Assembly: GCA_016716065.1 (NCBI GenBank)
Contig: JADJXA010000006.1
Coordinates: forward strand, 248,001-312,000
Direction: 5' to 3'
DNA: 64,000 nucleotides
Source: Candidatus Leptovillus gracilis
GTDB lineage: Bacteria > Chloroflexota > Anaerolineae > Promineifilales > Promineifilaceae
Position numbers and translations under genes: made by a program. Positions 32,730 through 41,383 of this stretch are shown here, one piece after another (position 1 is the first letter of the stretch; every line of letters starts with the position of its first letter). Below the pieces are notes generated by a model. It was not told where the DNA came from. It did not search any database and was given only the letters and a program-made list of their open reading frames with translations.

Positions 32730-35700
32730 TCAGCCAGAAGTAGATTTACCCAACTCTGAACCAACCACTTCCAAGCAATAAACTCTGTCATTAAACCGCG
32801 CTCGCTTTTTGGCTGTTGCCTCACAATTCTGTAAATGCTGAACTTTTTTTTCTGGTTCAACCTCAGCTAAAGCCAGATAAAGCAGCGGTAAATAGTCGGG
32901 ACAACCCTCTGTGTCCACAGCGTTCACACCCACTCGCAATGTTTCTATTGCTTTATCTCTTTGCCCCAATTTCAGCAGGGTTTTGCCACTAAAGTAATAA
33001 ACTGCTGGTCGCCACCAGGCAATCTCCCTATCTTCTGCTAATTTCAGCGCCTTCTCAAAGTAATTCATTGCCGCTTTTTCGTTCTGTTGTTCCAGAGCTA
33101 TCTGCCCTAAACCGACAAACAAACGAACTTTGGCTTCAGGTTTGGATTCCGATGAAGGGGTAATCAACTCTTGGGCACGTTGTAAACACGCTGACGCACT
33201 TTCCAATTCATGGAGAGGAAGGTGATATTCGTAAGCCTGAACCAACAACAATTCTAATAGGCCAAGTTCATCATCCATCCGATTAAACAGATCATTTGCT
33301 TCGTCGAAGAACATTCGGGCTTCAGCAAAGCGCCCAAGGTAACACAGGACCTCAGCATTGTTAATCAAGAAATGAGCCAAAAAATTTCGGCTCGCTTCAC
33401 GGCCGATACTGATTGCCTCAGTTAGAGTATGCAAGGCACTTTCTGGTTGACCCAACTGAAATTGAACCAGTGCGATATTACTGAGTGAAGACGCCGTATT
33501 TGCTGGAACACTAAAGTCACGCGCCAAGTCAACGCTCTGTTGCATATAGAAAAGAGCCAAGTCTAACTTTTTTTGTAGGTAGTAAACAAAAGCCATGGAC
33601 TCAAGCACACGCGCCAGACGATCTCTGTTTTCTACTTGCCGACACAAAATTTCAGCACGCTGCAAGTGAGTCAGTGCGAGATCATAATTCCCAAGCGCTG
33701 TAGCAACGACTCCAGACCATCTATGAGCATAAGCTAATTCATCTACCGGAATATAATCAGCAAGTTCACTCACTACTTTTGCTGCGTAAACCTGCATTTC
33801 ATCATAGTTACCATGCCGATATTTCAGATCCGTCATCAAATTATAGGCTTGAGCGAGACGCGCCAAGTCCTGATAGGTTTCGGCGAGGGCGATGGCCTGC
33901 TCTACGTCTTGCATGGCGGCGTTGAAGTCGCCGAGGAAGCGCAGGCATTCGCCGCGGGAGAGGTAGAGGGTCACGGCCGTTTCCCATCTCGCCTCTCTCC
34001 CCAACACCAGCAAATGCTCCTCCGCCAGCCGGTACAACTCCACCGCCTCCTTGTTGGAGAAGATGTCGCGGGCATCGTTGGCCGCTGCCAGGGCGTAGTG
34101 CAGCCCTTCTTCATGCGCCCCGGCGCGGTGGTAATGGTAGGCCAGCAGGGTGAAATACGGCCGTAAATTAGCCGCAAACCGCGCCGCCAACCAGTCGGCC
34201 ATCGCCTGATGCAGCATTTGCCGCCGGGCGTAAGGCAGGCTTTCATACGCCACCTCGTGCGTCAGGGCGTGCTGGAACAGGTAAATCCACTCCGGGTCGG
34301 CCGTCACCAACTGCGTCATTTCCTCGCTCGAAAGCTGGTGCAGCAAATCATCCAATTCCGCGCGCGGCACATCCCCGGCAATCCTTTCCAGCGGCTCCAG
34401 GGCGAATTCACGCCCAATCACCGAAGCCACCTGCAACAAATCGCGGCTGGTCGGCGATAGGCGGTCCAGCCGCGCCAGCAGCAGGCCGTGAATGGTGTCG
34501 GGAATTTGCAACTGCGCCAGCTTTTCCTCATCCACAACCACACGGCCGTTCACTTGCAGCACCGCCGCGCTCAACATCATATTGATGGACTCTTCCAAAA
34601 ACAGCGGGCTGACCGGGCTGTCACGGCCGTCACGGTCACGCAGGCCCAAATGCTGCTCCACCGCGTCTGGCAGCGCCGCCACGCCCACCAGTTCACGCAG
34701 CAGGCGGCGGGCCATGGTCGCCGACAGATCGCCCAGAATGATGGGGATGCACGACGGCCGTTCCAGCGTTGCCAGGTGCAGTTCTTCCAACAGCCGGAAA
34801 GTAACCGCCACAAAAATAGCATGGCCTTCCAACGCCTGCGTCAGGTCATCCAACAGCGCCAGACTCGTCTGGTCGGCCCAGTGGGCGTCTTCCAGAACCA
34901 GCAGCAGCGGCTTTTCCTGGGCAGCCGCCTGGAAGCAGCGGCGCACCAGGGCAAAAAAGCGCGCCTGCCGCACCTCGGCGGAGAGCGCTTCGATGGCCGG
35001 TGGCGCGTCTATTGGCAGCCGCAGCACCTCGCCCCACAGCGTCACATCATCCCCGCAGTCGGGAACCAGGGCGCGCGTGCGGCGCACCACCTCTTCCGCC
35101 TGGCTTTGCGGGTCCAGGCTGGGGCGCAAATTGAAAAAGTCGCGCCAGATGGTCAGCCACGGGCCATAGGGCGTATCGGTAATGTGCTGTTGGCAAACGC
35201 CCACCACGCCCACGCCGCCGGCCGCCAGCCAATGTTTGATGCCTTCGGCCAACAGGCGGGTTTTGCCCACCCCCACCGCGCCGAAAATGGCGGCCACGCC
35301 GCCCACGGCGCCCACGCCGCCCACGGCGGCCACGCCGCCCCCACGACGCAGCGCTGCGTCCATGCCGCCCAGCAGCAAATCCAGCTCGGTGTTGCGGCCG
35401 ATAAGCGGCCGTTCTCCATGACCAAAATAGATTTGTAACTGGCTGGTAGACGGCCGTTCACCCACCAGTCGGTAAGGCGCTATTTCTTGCTGTTTGCCCT
35501 TCAACTGCTGCAGGGGCTGAACTTCAAACTCAAATACATCGTGAACACGGGCGACTGTGCCAGGGTGGGTTAGCGCCTGATTCGGGCCACACACCTGGGT
35601 CAGCCGCGCCGACACATTCACCACATCGCCGACCACCGTATATTCGCGGCGGGTGGTGGAGCCAACCGGGCCAGAAAACACCTTGCCCGCCGCCAGGCCA

Positions 35701-36815
35701 ATGCGCTGCGCGGCGATAAAATCGGGCTGCTCGCGCAGCAGCGCCAACGCGCAGCGAATCGCCTGATCCGGCGCGTCTGGGGCCACCGGCGCGCCAAAGA
35801 TAATATGCAGTTGATTGCCCTTGTCGCCGGTGAGGATGCGGTTGATGCGCGCATTGCGGCTGCCGAAGCGTTTGACTACGCCTCTGGCCCACTGATAATA
35901 GGCTTGCATTTGCCAGGCCATTTCGTCTGTCTCGATGTCTGAACTGGCGTCGCTGTCGTTGATATACTCAAACTGCACAAACAGGCTGGTTACCGGCCGG
36001 TGTTCGGCCAATTCGCTGGTGTGCCCGTGCAGCAGCCGCTCGGTGAGGGTCGGCGGGATGAAGGCCCTGGCGGTTTCGCTGAGGCGGGCGATTTGGGCGT
36101 CGTCGTAGGTAGACCAATCCAGAATGGGTTTGGGAGAGGGTATGGATAGGGGGAGACGGCCGTCTAGCAGACAAAACGGCTCGTTAGCGCACAGCTGGGG
36201 CAGGCCGGCCAGGGCGATGATTTCCCGGCTGGCAACCACCTGACCGGATTGGGCCATTTTTTCAGCCGCGGCGGCCGCGTCTACGGCCGTGCCGGTCAGC
36301 ACAAACTCCAGGCTCTCCGCCGGATCGCCGACGATCATTTCCTGGCAACGGCCGTAGGCCACACCAATTTTAATGGTCAGGGGGAAGACCGGATTTTTGC
36401 CCGGCGGCCGATTGGTCACGGCGCGGCCAAAGCTGGCGCGCATCAACTGCTGCATCATTTGGGCGCAGACCAGCGCCCGTAAGGCCGCCTCGCGCGCCGC
36501 CATTTCCCCCACCAATGCCGGAAAATACACCGACATGGCGTCGCCATAAAAATGACTGACCGCGCCACCCAAATCGTGGATCACGTCTATCATCGCCGTG
36601 AAGGTGGTTAGCAAGACGCGGTTTAGCTCCTCTGCGCCGCGCGGCCCATCAGAGGCCAGCTCTTCAGACATGACGGTGAAGCCGGAGATGTCGGAAAAGA
36701 GGGTGGCAGCCTGAAGCAAGCGGGGCTGCCCCGGCGTTGGCAGCCCGGCGTGCATGATCTCTTGCGCCAGGGTTGCCGGGATATAGGCGGCGATTCGTTG
36801 GGCAGTGCTGCGCAT
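32730..36815 (-). CDS. Tandem nucleotide cyclase / AAA ATPase / TPR regulator
   Basis: A 1361-residue cytosolic regulator. The first class III cyclase domain (about 35-200) has LFSDISGFT and HFYGDAMSVYF, keeping both metal aspartates but lacking the usual Lys before GDA. The second (about 265-440) has LFVQFE with the first aspartate lost, yet keeps GDKGNQL and VVGDVVNVSARL; together they could form one composite site. An ATPase of the AAA/STAND kind follows (Walker A GAVGVGKTRLL near 515, Walker B LLLVLEDAHWAD near 641). TPR-like helices fill about 930-1340. The part from about residue 980 on is more AT-rich and lacks the octamer. Family relatives occur beside TOMM-type peptide clusters, but also elsewhere. 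Confidence 0.82.
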   Translation of the reverse strand: MRSTAQRIAAYIPATLAQEIMHAGLPTPGQPRLLQAATLFSDISGFTVMSEELASDGPRGAEELNRVLLTTFTAMIDVIHDLGGAVSHFYGDAMSVYFPALVGEMAAREAALRALVCAQMMQQLMRASFGRAVTNRPPGKNPVFPLTIKIGVAYGRCQEMIVGDPAESLEFVLTGTAVDAAAAAEKMAQSGQVVASREIIALAGLPQLCANEPFCLLDGRLPLSIPSPKPILDWSTYDDAQIARLSETARAFIPPTLTERLLHGHTSELAEHRPVTSLFVQFEYINDSDASSDIETDEMAWQMQAYYQWARGVVKRFGSRNARINRILTGDKGNQLHIIFGAPVAPDAPDQAIRCALALLREQPDFIAAQRIGLAAGKVFSGPVGSTTRREYTVVGDVVNVSARLTQVCGPNQALTHPGTVARVHDVFEFEVQPLQQLKGKQQEIAPYRLVGERPSTSQLQIYFGHGERPLIGRNTELDLLLGGMDAALRRGGGVAAVGGVGAVGGVAAIFGAVGVGKTRLLAEGIKHWLAAGGVGVVGVCQQHITDTPYGPWLTIWRDFFNLRPSLDPQSQAEEVVRRTRALVPDCGDDVTLWGEVLRLPIDAPPAIEALSAEVRQARFFALVRRCFQAAAQEKPLLLVLEDAHWADQTSLALLDDLTQALEGHAIFVAVTFRLLEELHLATLERPSCIPIILGDLSATMARRLLRELVGVAALPDAVEQHLGLRDRDGRDSPVSPLFLEESINMMLSAAVLQVNGRVVVDEEKLAQLQIPDTIHGLLLARLDRLSPTSRDLLQVASVIGREFALEPLERIAGDVPRAELDDLLHQLSSEEMTQLVTADPEWIYLFQHALTHEVAYESLPYARRQMLHQAMADWLAARFAANLRPYFTLLAYHYHRAGAHEEGLHYALAAANDARDIFSNKEAVELYRLAEEHLLVLGREARWETAVTLYLSRGECLRFLGDFNAAMQDVEQAIALAETYQDLARLAQAYNLMTDLKYRHGNYDEMQVYAAKVVSELADYIPVDELAYAHRWSGVVATALGNYDLALTHLQRAEILCRQVENRDRLARVLESMAFVYYLQKKLDLALFYMQQSVDLARDFSVPANTASSLSNIALVQFQLGQPESALHTLTEAISIGREASRNFLAHFLINNAEVLCYLGRFAEARMFFDEANDLFNRMDDELGLLELLLVQAYEYHLPLHELESASACLQRAQELITPSSESKPEAKVRLFVGLGQIALEQQNEKAAMNYFEKALKLAEDREIAWWRPAVYYFSGKTLLKLGQRDKAIETLRVGVNAVDTEGCPDYLPLLYLALAEVEPEKKVQHLQNCEATAKKRARFNDRVYCLEVVGSELGKSTSG

Positions 36816-36883
36816 GGGTTCTAAAGAGAGTCCAGGTACGTTGTGTACCTATCCATTAAGAGGGTAGAGGTGGGAGACGGCCG

Positions 36884-37420
36884 TTAATCGTCCAAATCTA
36901 CCTCATACCCCCGGAAATAAAGCGTGTTCAACGTTTTGATCAGCCGCTGCGTTTCATCTTCGCTCAAACTGATGCCCAGATAAACCTTCTGATTGGCGTA
37001 ATCAAACGTCAGGCAGCGATGCCGATCACTCAAATAAAACGGACTGATGTAACGCATGTCGAAGGCTTCGGTCACTCCCCACAAAAGTACCGGCCGCCAA
37101 ACGGTCAGCCGCTCCTTGTTGATGAATAGAATCTCTTGCACGGCGGCAAAATATTGCCAACGACGCAGCAAGACGCGGCCTAAAAAATACCAGATAACCA
37201 GCCAGATCAGGACGATCACCGCCAATACAAAAGCGAATCTGGCCCCCGGCATAATCACGTCGCGGATCAGGAAAATCAGCATCCAAAATGTCATGCCCAC
37301 CCACACCACCAGAGAGGCGGAAAACAACAAAAACAACAGCCAGTTTCGTTTCACCGGCATTACCACTTTTAAGCCCTCTGGTTTGTCCTGTAGGGTAATT
37401 CGACCAATGTCTTGAATCAT
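36884..37420 (-). CDS. Unknown protein with two membrane spans
   Basis: A 178-residue protein I do not recognise. Residues about 25-50 and 60-85 are membrane spans; the rest is a mixed alpha/beta cytosolic part with INKERLTVWRPVLLWGV and LGISLSEDETQRLIKTL, reminiscent of PH-like domains of small bacterial membrane proteins. It follows the large regulator on the same strand, 68 bases away. Confidence 0.55.
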   Translation of the reverse strand: MIQDIGRITLQDKPEGLKVVMPVKRNWLLFLLFSASLVVWVGMTFWMLIFLIRDVIMPGARFAFVLAVIVLIWLVIWYFLGRVLLRRWQYFAAVQEILFINKERLTVWRPVLLWGVTEAFDMRYISPFYLSDRHRCLTFDYANQKVYLGISLSEDETQRLIKTLNTLYFRGYEVDLDD

Positions 37421-37658
37421 AGATTTCTCATCCGTGCGTGCCTCACAAGCGCCCTATTCTATCCCAGGCGGGGGAATTATTCACCTTCGTGAGACGCAAA
37501 AAGGGCGCACGGCCGTGCGCCCTTTTGCTATTTGTTGAACTATTCTCGTTTAGACCGGACAGGTTTTCGTAAACCGCACTCCGTACATGGTTTTCCGGTG
37601 GCATTTGCCAAAAGTAGCACCCTACGGAAAACGGATTACCGATTACCGAATACGGGTA
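37421..37658. repeat. Spacer with terminator and stop-codon-associated repeat
   Basis: Holds the palindromic terminator at 37499-37526, then a degenerate AACCTGTC-type repeat (37551-37580) and a copy of the 3'-end repeat (about 37580-37660) including TGGCATTTGCCA at 37598-37609. No gene is seen. Confidence 0.6.
37499..37526. terminator. 28-bp perfect palindrome, bidirectional terminator
   Basis: AAAAGGGCGCACGG is followed by its exact complement, ending in TTTT on both strands. It lies about 130 bases past the stop of the DNRLRE gene. Its centre is ACGGCCGT, so the octamer forms the tip of the stem. Confidence 0.75.
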
Positions 37659-39485
37659 CTAATCGCCTTCGTCCGGCTGCACCACCAGAGGAACCTGGTT
37701 GGTCGTCACCGCCTGCTGTCCGCCAGCGATGACGGGGAAGTAGGCGGCAATCTGTATGGTTTCGTTGGGATCCACCACCACAGACGCCTCAGCCTGCTGC
37801 CGGAACTGCTCAATGCGCGTCACGTTGCCCGGATAGAGCGCTTTGCCCACCGCCTCGAAGCGGTAGATGTGAATGTCACCCGCGCCACAACCGACAGTAT
37901 TGGCCGTCGAATTAAAATCGGCAAACGTGCCGGAAGCGTTGGTCAACCAGGCGGTCCAGGGGCCGCCATCGCAGGAATAAAAGACATTGGTTTCATCAAC
38001 AACGGCCGTGCCCGGCGCAACTTCTATCGCCCAGGTCACACGGAACGTCGTGTCGTTGGAGATTCCCGGCGGGCCGGCGATGTGATTGGGCGGCACAAAC
38101 TGCAACACCTGGGCATTAGGATAAGGCGGTGTGGTGTACACCGTCGTAAACGTCTCATTGCTCCACGGGCCAACATTGCCCACCTGGTCGGTGGCCTGGA
38201 CGCGGAAGCCATACGTTTCGCCGTTGACTGCGCCTGTCACAAAGCGGGTATGCTGCCCATCGCCTAACTGGAACACCTGCCCAGCCTGCCAGGGGCCGCC
38301 ATTGACGTTGAACTGCACCGCATATTGGCGCACGCCGCTGCGGTTGTCCGCGCCGGTCCAGGTAATGGGGAAGCCGGCGTCATAGGTAAACTGCGGCAGC
38401 GTTTGGAAGCTGGTGATGGGCGGCACGGTATCGGCCGTTGTGCTGGTTTGCTGCTGCGCCGGGTTGCGCGTAAAACTTTCGGCGTTACCGGCGTTATCCA
38501 CTGCCCGTACCCGGAAGAAGTAGGGCACGCCATCGGTAGAATTCAGCCAATTGGCGCTTTGGGCCGTTGTGCCCCGCAGCCAGGGCGACCAATTCACGCC
38601 GTCTATGCTAAAGTCTACATCCCAAAAAGCAATGCCTGTGGCCGGCGAACCGAGGTCAATACCAGACCAGGCGACAGTAAAGTCAGCGCGCGAGAACTGC
38701 GGCAGTTGGGTGATGGTGGATTCGGGCGGCACGGTATCCACCGTTACCGTCCAGTCCACCCGAAGCCGGGCAAACAGGCCATTGGCCGCTTCACGGGAAT
38801 GGAAAACACGCTCAAACGGCGCGGCCGTGCCCTCGTTGCCGATGATAATCACCCCATTGTTGGGATGTGCGCCAGTGACCCAATCGCGCACCAGATTGGT
38901 GGCACTGCCGGTCTTTTCGCCGGCGCCTGCCGTAATGACGCCCGTGCCTAAGGAGCCGCCCCACTGGGGCCGGTTGTTCATCCAGGTAACGGAAAATTCA
39001 TTCCAGGAGGAACTGAGATGACGCGCTTCAAAGCCCATGTCGCCGGCGGCATCGCTGGTCCAAATCCTGAAAATGGCCGAGTTAATGGTGGCGTTGCTGG
39101 GAATGCCGGCGCCGGCCACATTAAACAACAAATAGATACGCTGCGCACCAAAGCCATCGGCCGTGCGGTAGCCCAGACGTAAATCGGTGCGATTGCCATA
39201 ATTGGTAAAGGCGACCGGTGGCTGCCCTTCCGGGATACCGGAGGTGACAAAGGAATCCATCTGCACCGGAATCTCGGTGATGGTGCGCACGCCTTCTGGC
39301 GTTTGAACCTGGCTCACGATGCTGGCCTCCAGAGGAACGCCATATTCGTCAACCGTGGGCGATTCCGGTTCTGACGGTGTCTGTTCCTGCGCCGACAACG
39401 TCGCCGCACCAAAACAGAGCGCCGCCACCAGCGTTAAAAGCAGGATTTGTACGGCACGTTGGGTAATAAATTTTATACTGCGCAT
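37659..39485 (-). CDS. Secreted DNRLRE-domain protein with fibronectin-like modules
   Basis: A 608-residue exported protein. An N-terminal signal peptide ends near ALCFGAATLSAQ. Residues about 70-245 are a DNRLRE domain (RIYLLFNVAGAG, INSAIFRIWT, WNEFSVTWMNNRP, LVRDWVTG), a jelly-roll found in surface and carbohydrate-binding proteins. Repeated modules around TVPPESTITQLPQ and TVPPITSFQTLPQ with VDNAGN/TDQVGN resemble bacterial Ig/FN3 repeats. No anchor motif is seen, so it may be released or held by interactions. Its stop TAG lies within the 3'-end repeat. Confidence 0.8.
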   Translation of the reverse strand: MRSIKFITQRAVQILLLTLVAALCFGAATLSAQEQTPSEPESPTVDEYGVPLEASIVSQVQTPEGVRTITEIPVQMDSFVTSGIPEGQPPVAFTNYGNRTDLRLGYRTADGFGAQRIYLLFNVAGAGIPSNATINSAIFRIWTSDAAGDMGFEARHLSSSWNEFSVTWMNNRPQWGGSLGTGVITAGAGEKTGSATNLVRDWVTGAHPNNGVIIIGNEGTAAPFERVFHSREAANGLFARLRVDWTVTVDTVPPESTITQLPQFSRADFTVAWSGIDLGSPATGIAFWDVDFSIDGVNWSPWLRGTTAQSANWLNSTDGVPYFFRVRAVDNAGNAESFTRNPAQQQTSTTADTVPPITSFQTLPQFTYDAGFPITWTGADNRSGVRQYAVQFNVNGGPWQAGQVFQLGDGQHTRFVTGAVNGETYGFRVQATDQVGNVGPWSNETFTTVYTTPPYPNAQVLQFVPPNHIAGPPGISNDTTFRVTWAIEVAPGTAVVDETNVFYSCDGGPWTAWLTNASGTFADFNSTANTVGCGAGDIHIYRFEAVGKALYPGNVTRIEQFRQQAEASVVVDPNETIQIAAYFPVIAGGQQAVTTNQVPLVVQPDEGD

Positions 39486-39680
39486 GTTTTTCTCCTTGGC
39501 TAAATTGGTGAAACTGCCCGACCTCCCTGGGGTAAGCAGTTACAAACTGACATTTTTATCACGTTGGTTGTTAGAGGTTCAATGACGCTACATTGGGAAT
39601 TGAACAACATCTCCTATTATACACCGCTTTTGCGGTCGCAGAATTTGAAGATGAAGACGGCCGTCGCCCACCCCGCCCGT

Positions 39681-39708
39681 TTGCCCAAGCCGCAGAGCAA
39701 GGTACAAT
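39681..39708 (+). promoter_or_regulatory. Promoter TTGCCC-16-TACAAT directly before murJ
   Basis: TTGCCC at 39681 and TACAAT at 39703, 16 bases apart. The murJ ATG is seven bases beyond the -10, consistent with leaderless translation. Confidence 0.5.
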
Positions 39709-39715
39709 CGCCGCC

Positions 39716-41257
39716 ATGAATCGCGCACGCCATTTGCTGCAATCATCCATCATCGTCATCGCGCTGCTGGGCATAGACAAGCTGTTTGGGCTGGTGCGCA
39801 CGCAGTTGGTCGGCGCGGCCTTTGGTACCAGCCCTGACTACGACGCCTTCACCGCCGCCAACCAACTGCCGGAAGTATTTGTCACCCTCATTTCCGGCGG
39901 CGCACTGGCCGCCGCCTTCATCCCCGTCTATTCAGCCTATCTCAACAACGACAAAGTACGGGAAAGCGGCCGTTTGGCCAACACCATTCTCACACTGGTG
40001 CTGATCATTTTGAGCAGCGTCTCTGCCCTGGGTGCGTTATTCGCGCCCTGGGTTACGCGCCACATCCTCGTGCCCGGCTTCGACCCCGCCCTGCAAGAGC
40101 TGACGGCCGATTTGATGCGCATCATCCTGGTGCAAACCACCATTTTTGGCGTCAGCGGCGTCCTCAGCAGCATTTTAAATGCCCACCAACATTTCATCCT
40201 GCCGGCGTTGGCCCCCATTACCCTGAATGTGGGGTATCTGGTGGGGCTGTTTATCCTGACGCCCTCTTTGGGCATTGCCGGGTTGGCCTGGGGCACGGTG
40301 GTCGGGGCTGTACTCCACGTTTCCATCCAGCTTCCCGGACTCCGGCGCTACCAGGTTCGCCTGCGCCCGGCGCTAAGTCTGAACCTGAGCGGGGTGCGCG
40401 AAGTGATCTGGCTGATGGGACCACGTATCGTTACCCTGGGCGCAGTGCAGGTCGCCGACTTGTTTATCATTCGCATCACGTCAGGTCTGGGCGATGGGGC
40501 GACTTCGGGCTACTTTTATGGCTATTATTTGCAGCAGCTGCCGGAGACCTTGTTTGGCACGGCCGTTGCCCTGGTCCTCTTCCCCACCATGGCCGAGTTG
40601 TTCAACAAAGGGGATATTGCGGCGCTGAAGCGCGTCGCCAGCGCCGGACTGCGCATTATTTGGATGCTCACCATACCGGCTGCAGCCGGGTTGGTCTTAT
40701 TGGGCCGCCCGGCCATTGTGGTATTGTTGCAGCGCGGCGCTTTTACGGCGGAATCCACCCAACTGGTTTACAGCATCGTCGTCTTTTTTAGCTTACGGGT
40801 CGTCAGCGAGGCCACGTTGGAAATTGCCGCCCGCCTATTCTTCGCCCAGCACAACACCCGGACGCCGATGTTTGTCGCGTTGGGCTGGCTGCTGACCAAT
40901 ATTGGGCTGGCTTACCTGTTGGTACGGCCGTTAGGCGCGGGAGGATTGGCTCTAGCCAGTTCCATCGCTTTTACGCTGCAAACGGCCGTGCTGCTGCTGC
41001 TCAACCACCGACGGCTGAACGGCCTGCCCTGGCGCGAACTCGGCCTCAGTTTTGGCCGGACCATGCTGGCGACGGGGGGGATGACGGCCGTTATTTTGGG
41101 CATCGGCCAAACCATCCACCAGCCGCTCCCCTTTCTGGTTGTCGGCGGCGCCGCCGGGGCAGCCGCTTACCTGCTGCTTAACCTGCTCCTGGGCGGCCGT
41201 GAACTGCCCACCCTTCTTCATTTAATCCGCCGCCAGACCCCGGTCACCTTCGATTAA
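39716..41257 (+). CDS. murJ: MurJ-like lipid II flippase
   Basis: A 513-residue protein of the MVF/MOP family with about 14 membrane spans, moving lipid II across the inner membrane for peptidoglycan synthesis. Typical segments are LLGIDKLFGLVRTQLVGAAFG at the start, ALAAAFIPVYSAYL, GVSGVLSSILNAHQHFILPA and NTRTPMFVALGWLLTNIGLA. Start 39716 fits the -10 box just upstream and trims an unlikely 41-residue extension. It is followed by recA after a regulated spacer. Confidence 0.88.
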   Translation: MNRARHLLQSSIIVIALLGIDKLFGLVRTQLVGAAFGTSPDYDAFTAANQLPEVFVTLISGGALAAAFIPVYSAYLNNDKVRESGRLANTILTLVLIILSSVSALGALFAPWVTRHILVPGFDPALQELTADLMRIILVQTTIFGVSGVLSSILNAHQHFILPALAPITLNVGYLVGLFILTPSLGIAGLAWGTVVGAVLHVSIQLPGLRRYQVRLRPALSLNLSGVREVIWLMGPRIVTLGAVQVADLFIIRITSGLGDGATSGYFYGYYLQQLPETLFGTAVALVLFPTMAELFNKGDIAALKRVASAGLRIIWMLTIPAAAGLVLLGRPAIVVLLQRGAFTAESTQLVYSIVVFFSLRVVSEATLEIAARLFFAQHNTRTPMFVALGWLLTNIGLAYLLVRPLGAGGLALASSIAFTLQTAVLLLLNHRRLNGLPWRELGLSFGRTMLATGGMTAVILGIGQTIHQPLPFLVVGGAAGAAAYLLLNLLLGGRELPTLLHLIRRQTPVTFD

Positions 41258-41277
41258 ACCGTCGTCAATTAAATTTC

Positions 41278-41337
41278 CGAACGCACGTTCATTTTCAATA
41301 ACTCAATATTGACAAAACAGAACATACGTGCTATCAT
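41278..41337 (+). promoter_or_regulatory. recA promoter with two SOS boxes
   Basis: CGAACGCACGTTCA at 41278-41291 matches the Bacillus-type LexA box (CGAACRNRYGTTYC) at 13 of 14 positions. TTGACA (41309-41314), a 17-base spacer and TATCAT (41332-41337) form the promoter. A second, weaker box (GAACATACGTGC, 41320-41331) fills the spacer. LexA binding at either would block polymerase. Confidence 0.8.
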
Positions 41338-41383
41338 GGTCGCATTGTTGTCCTATTAAACTCTTCACAAGGAGATCAAACTC

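Noticed and set aside
32315..32743. Several short frames of 60-67 codons between the peptide locus and the regulator
   Set aside because: All lie in repeat elements without ribosome sites.
34488..35438. Long plus-strand frame opposite the large regulator
   Set aside because: It is antisense to conserved ATPase motifs and shows no domain.
39593..39715. 41-residue N-terminal extension of MurJ
   Set aside because: It contains the promoter and has no similarity to MurJ; the -10 box lies seven bases before the chosen ATG.
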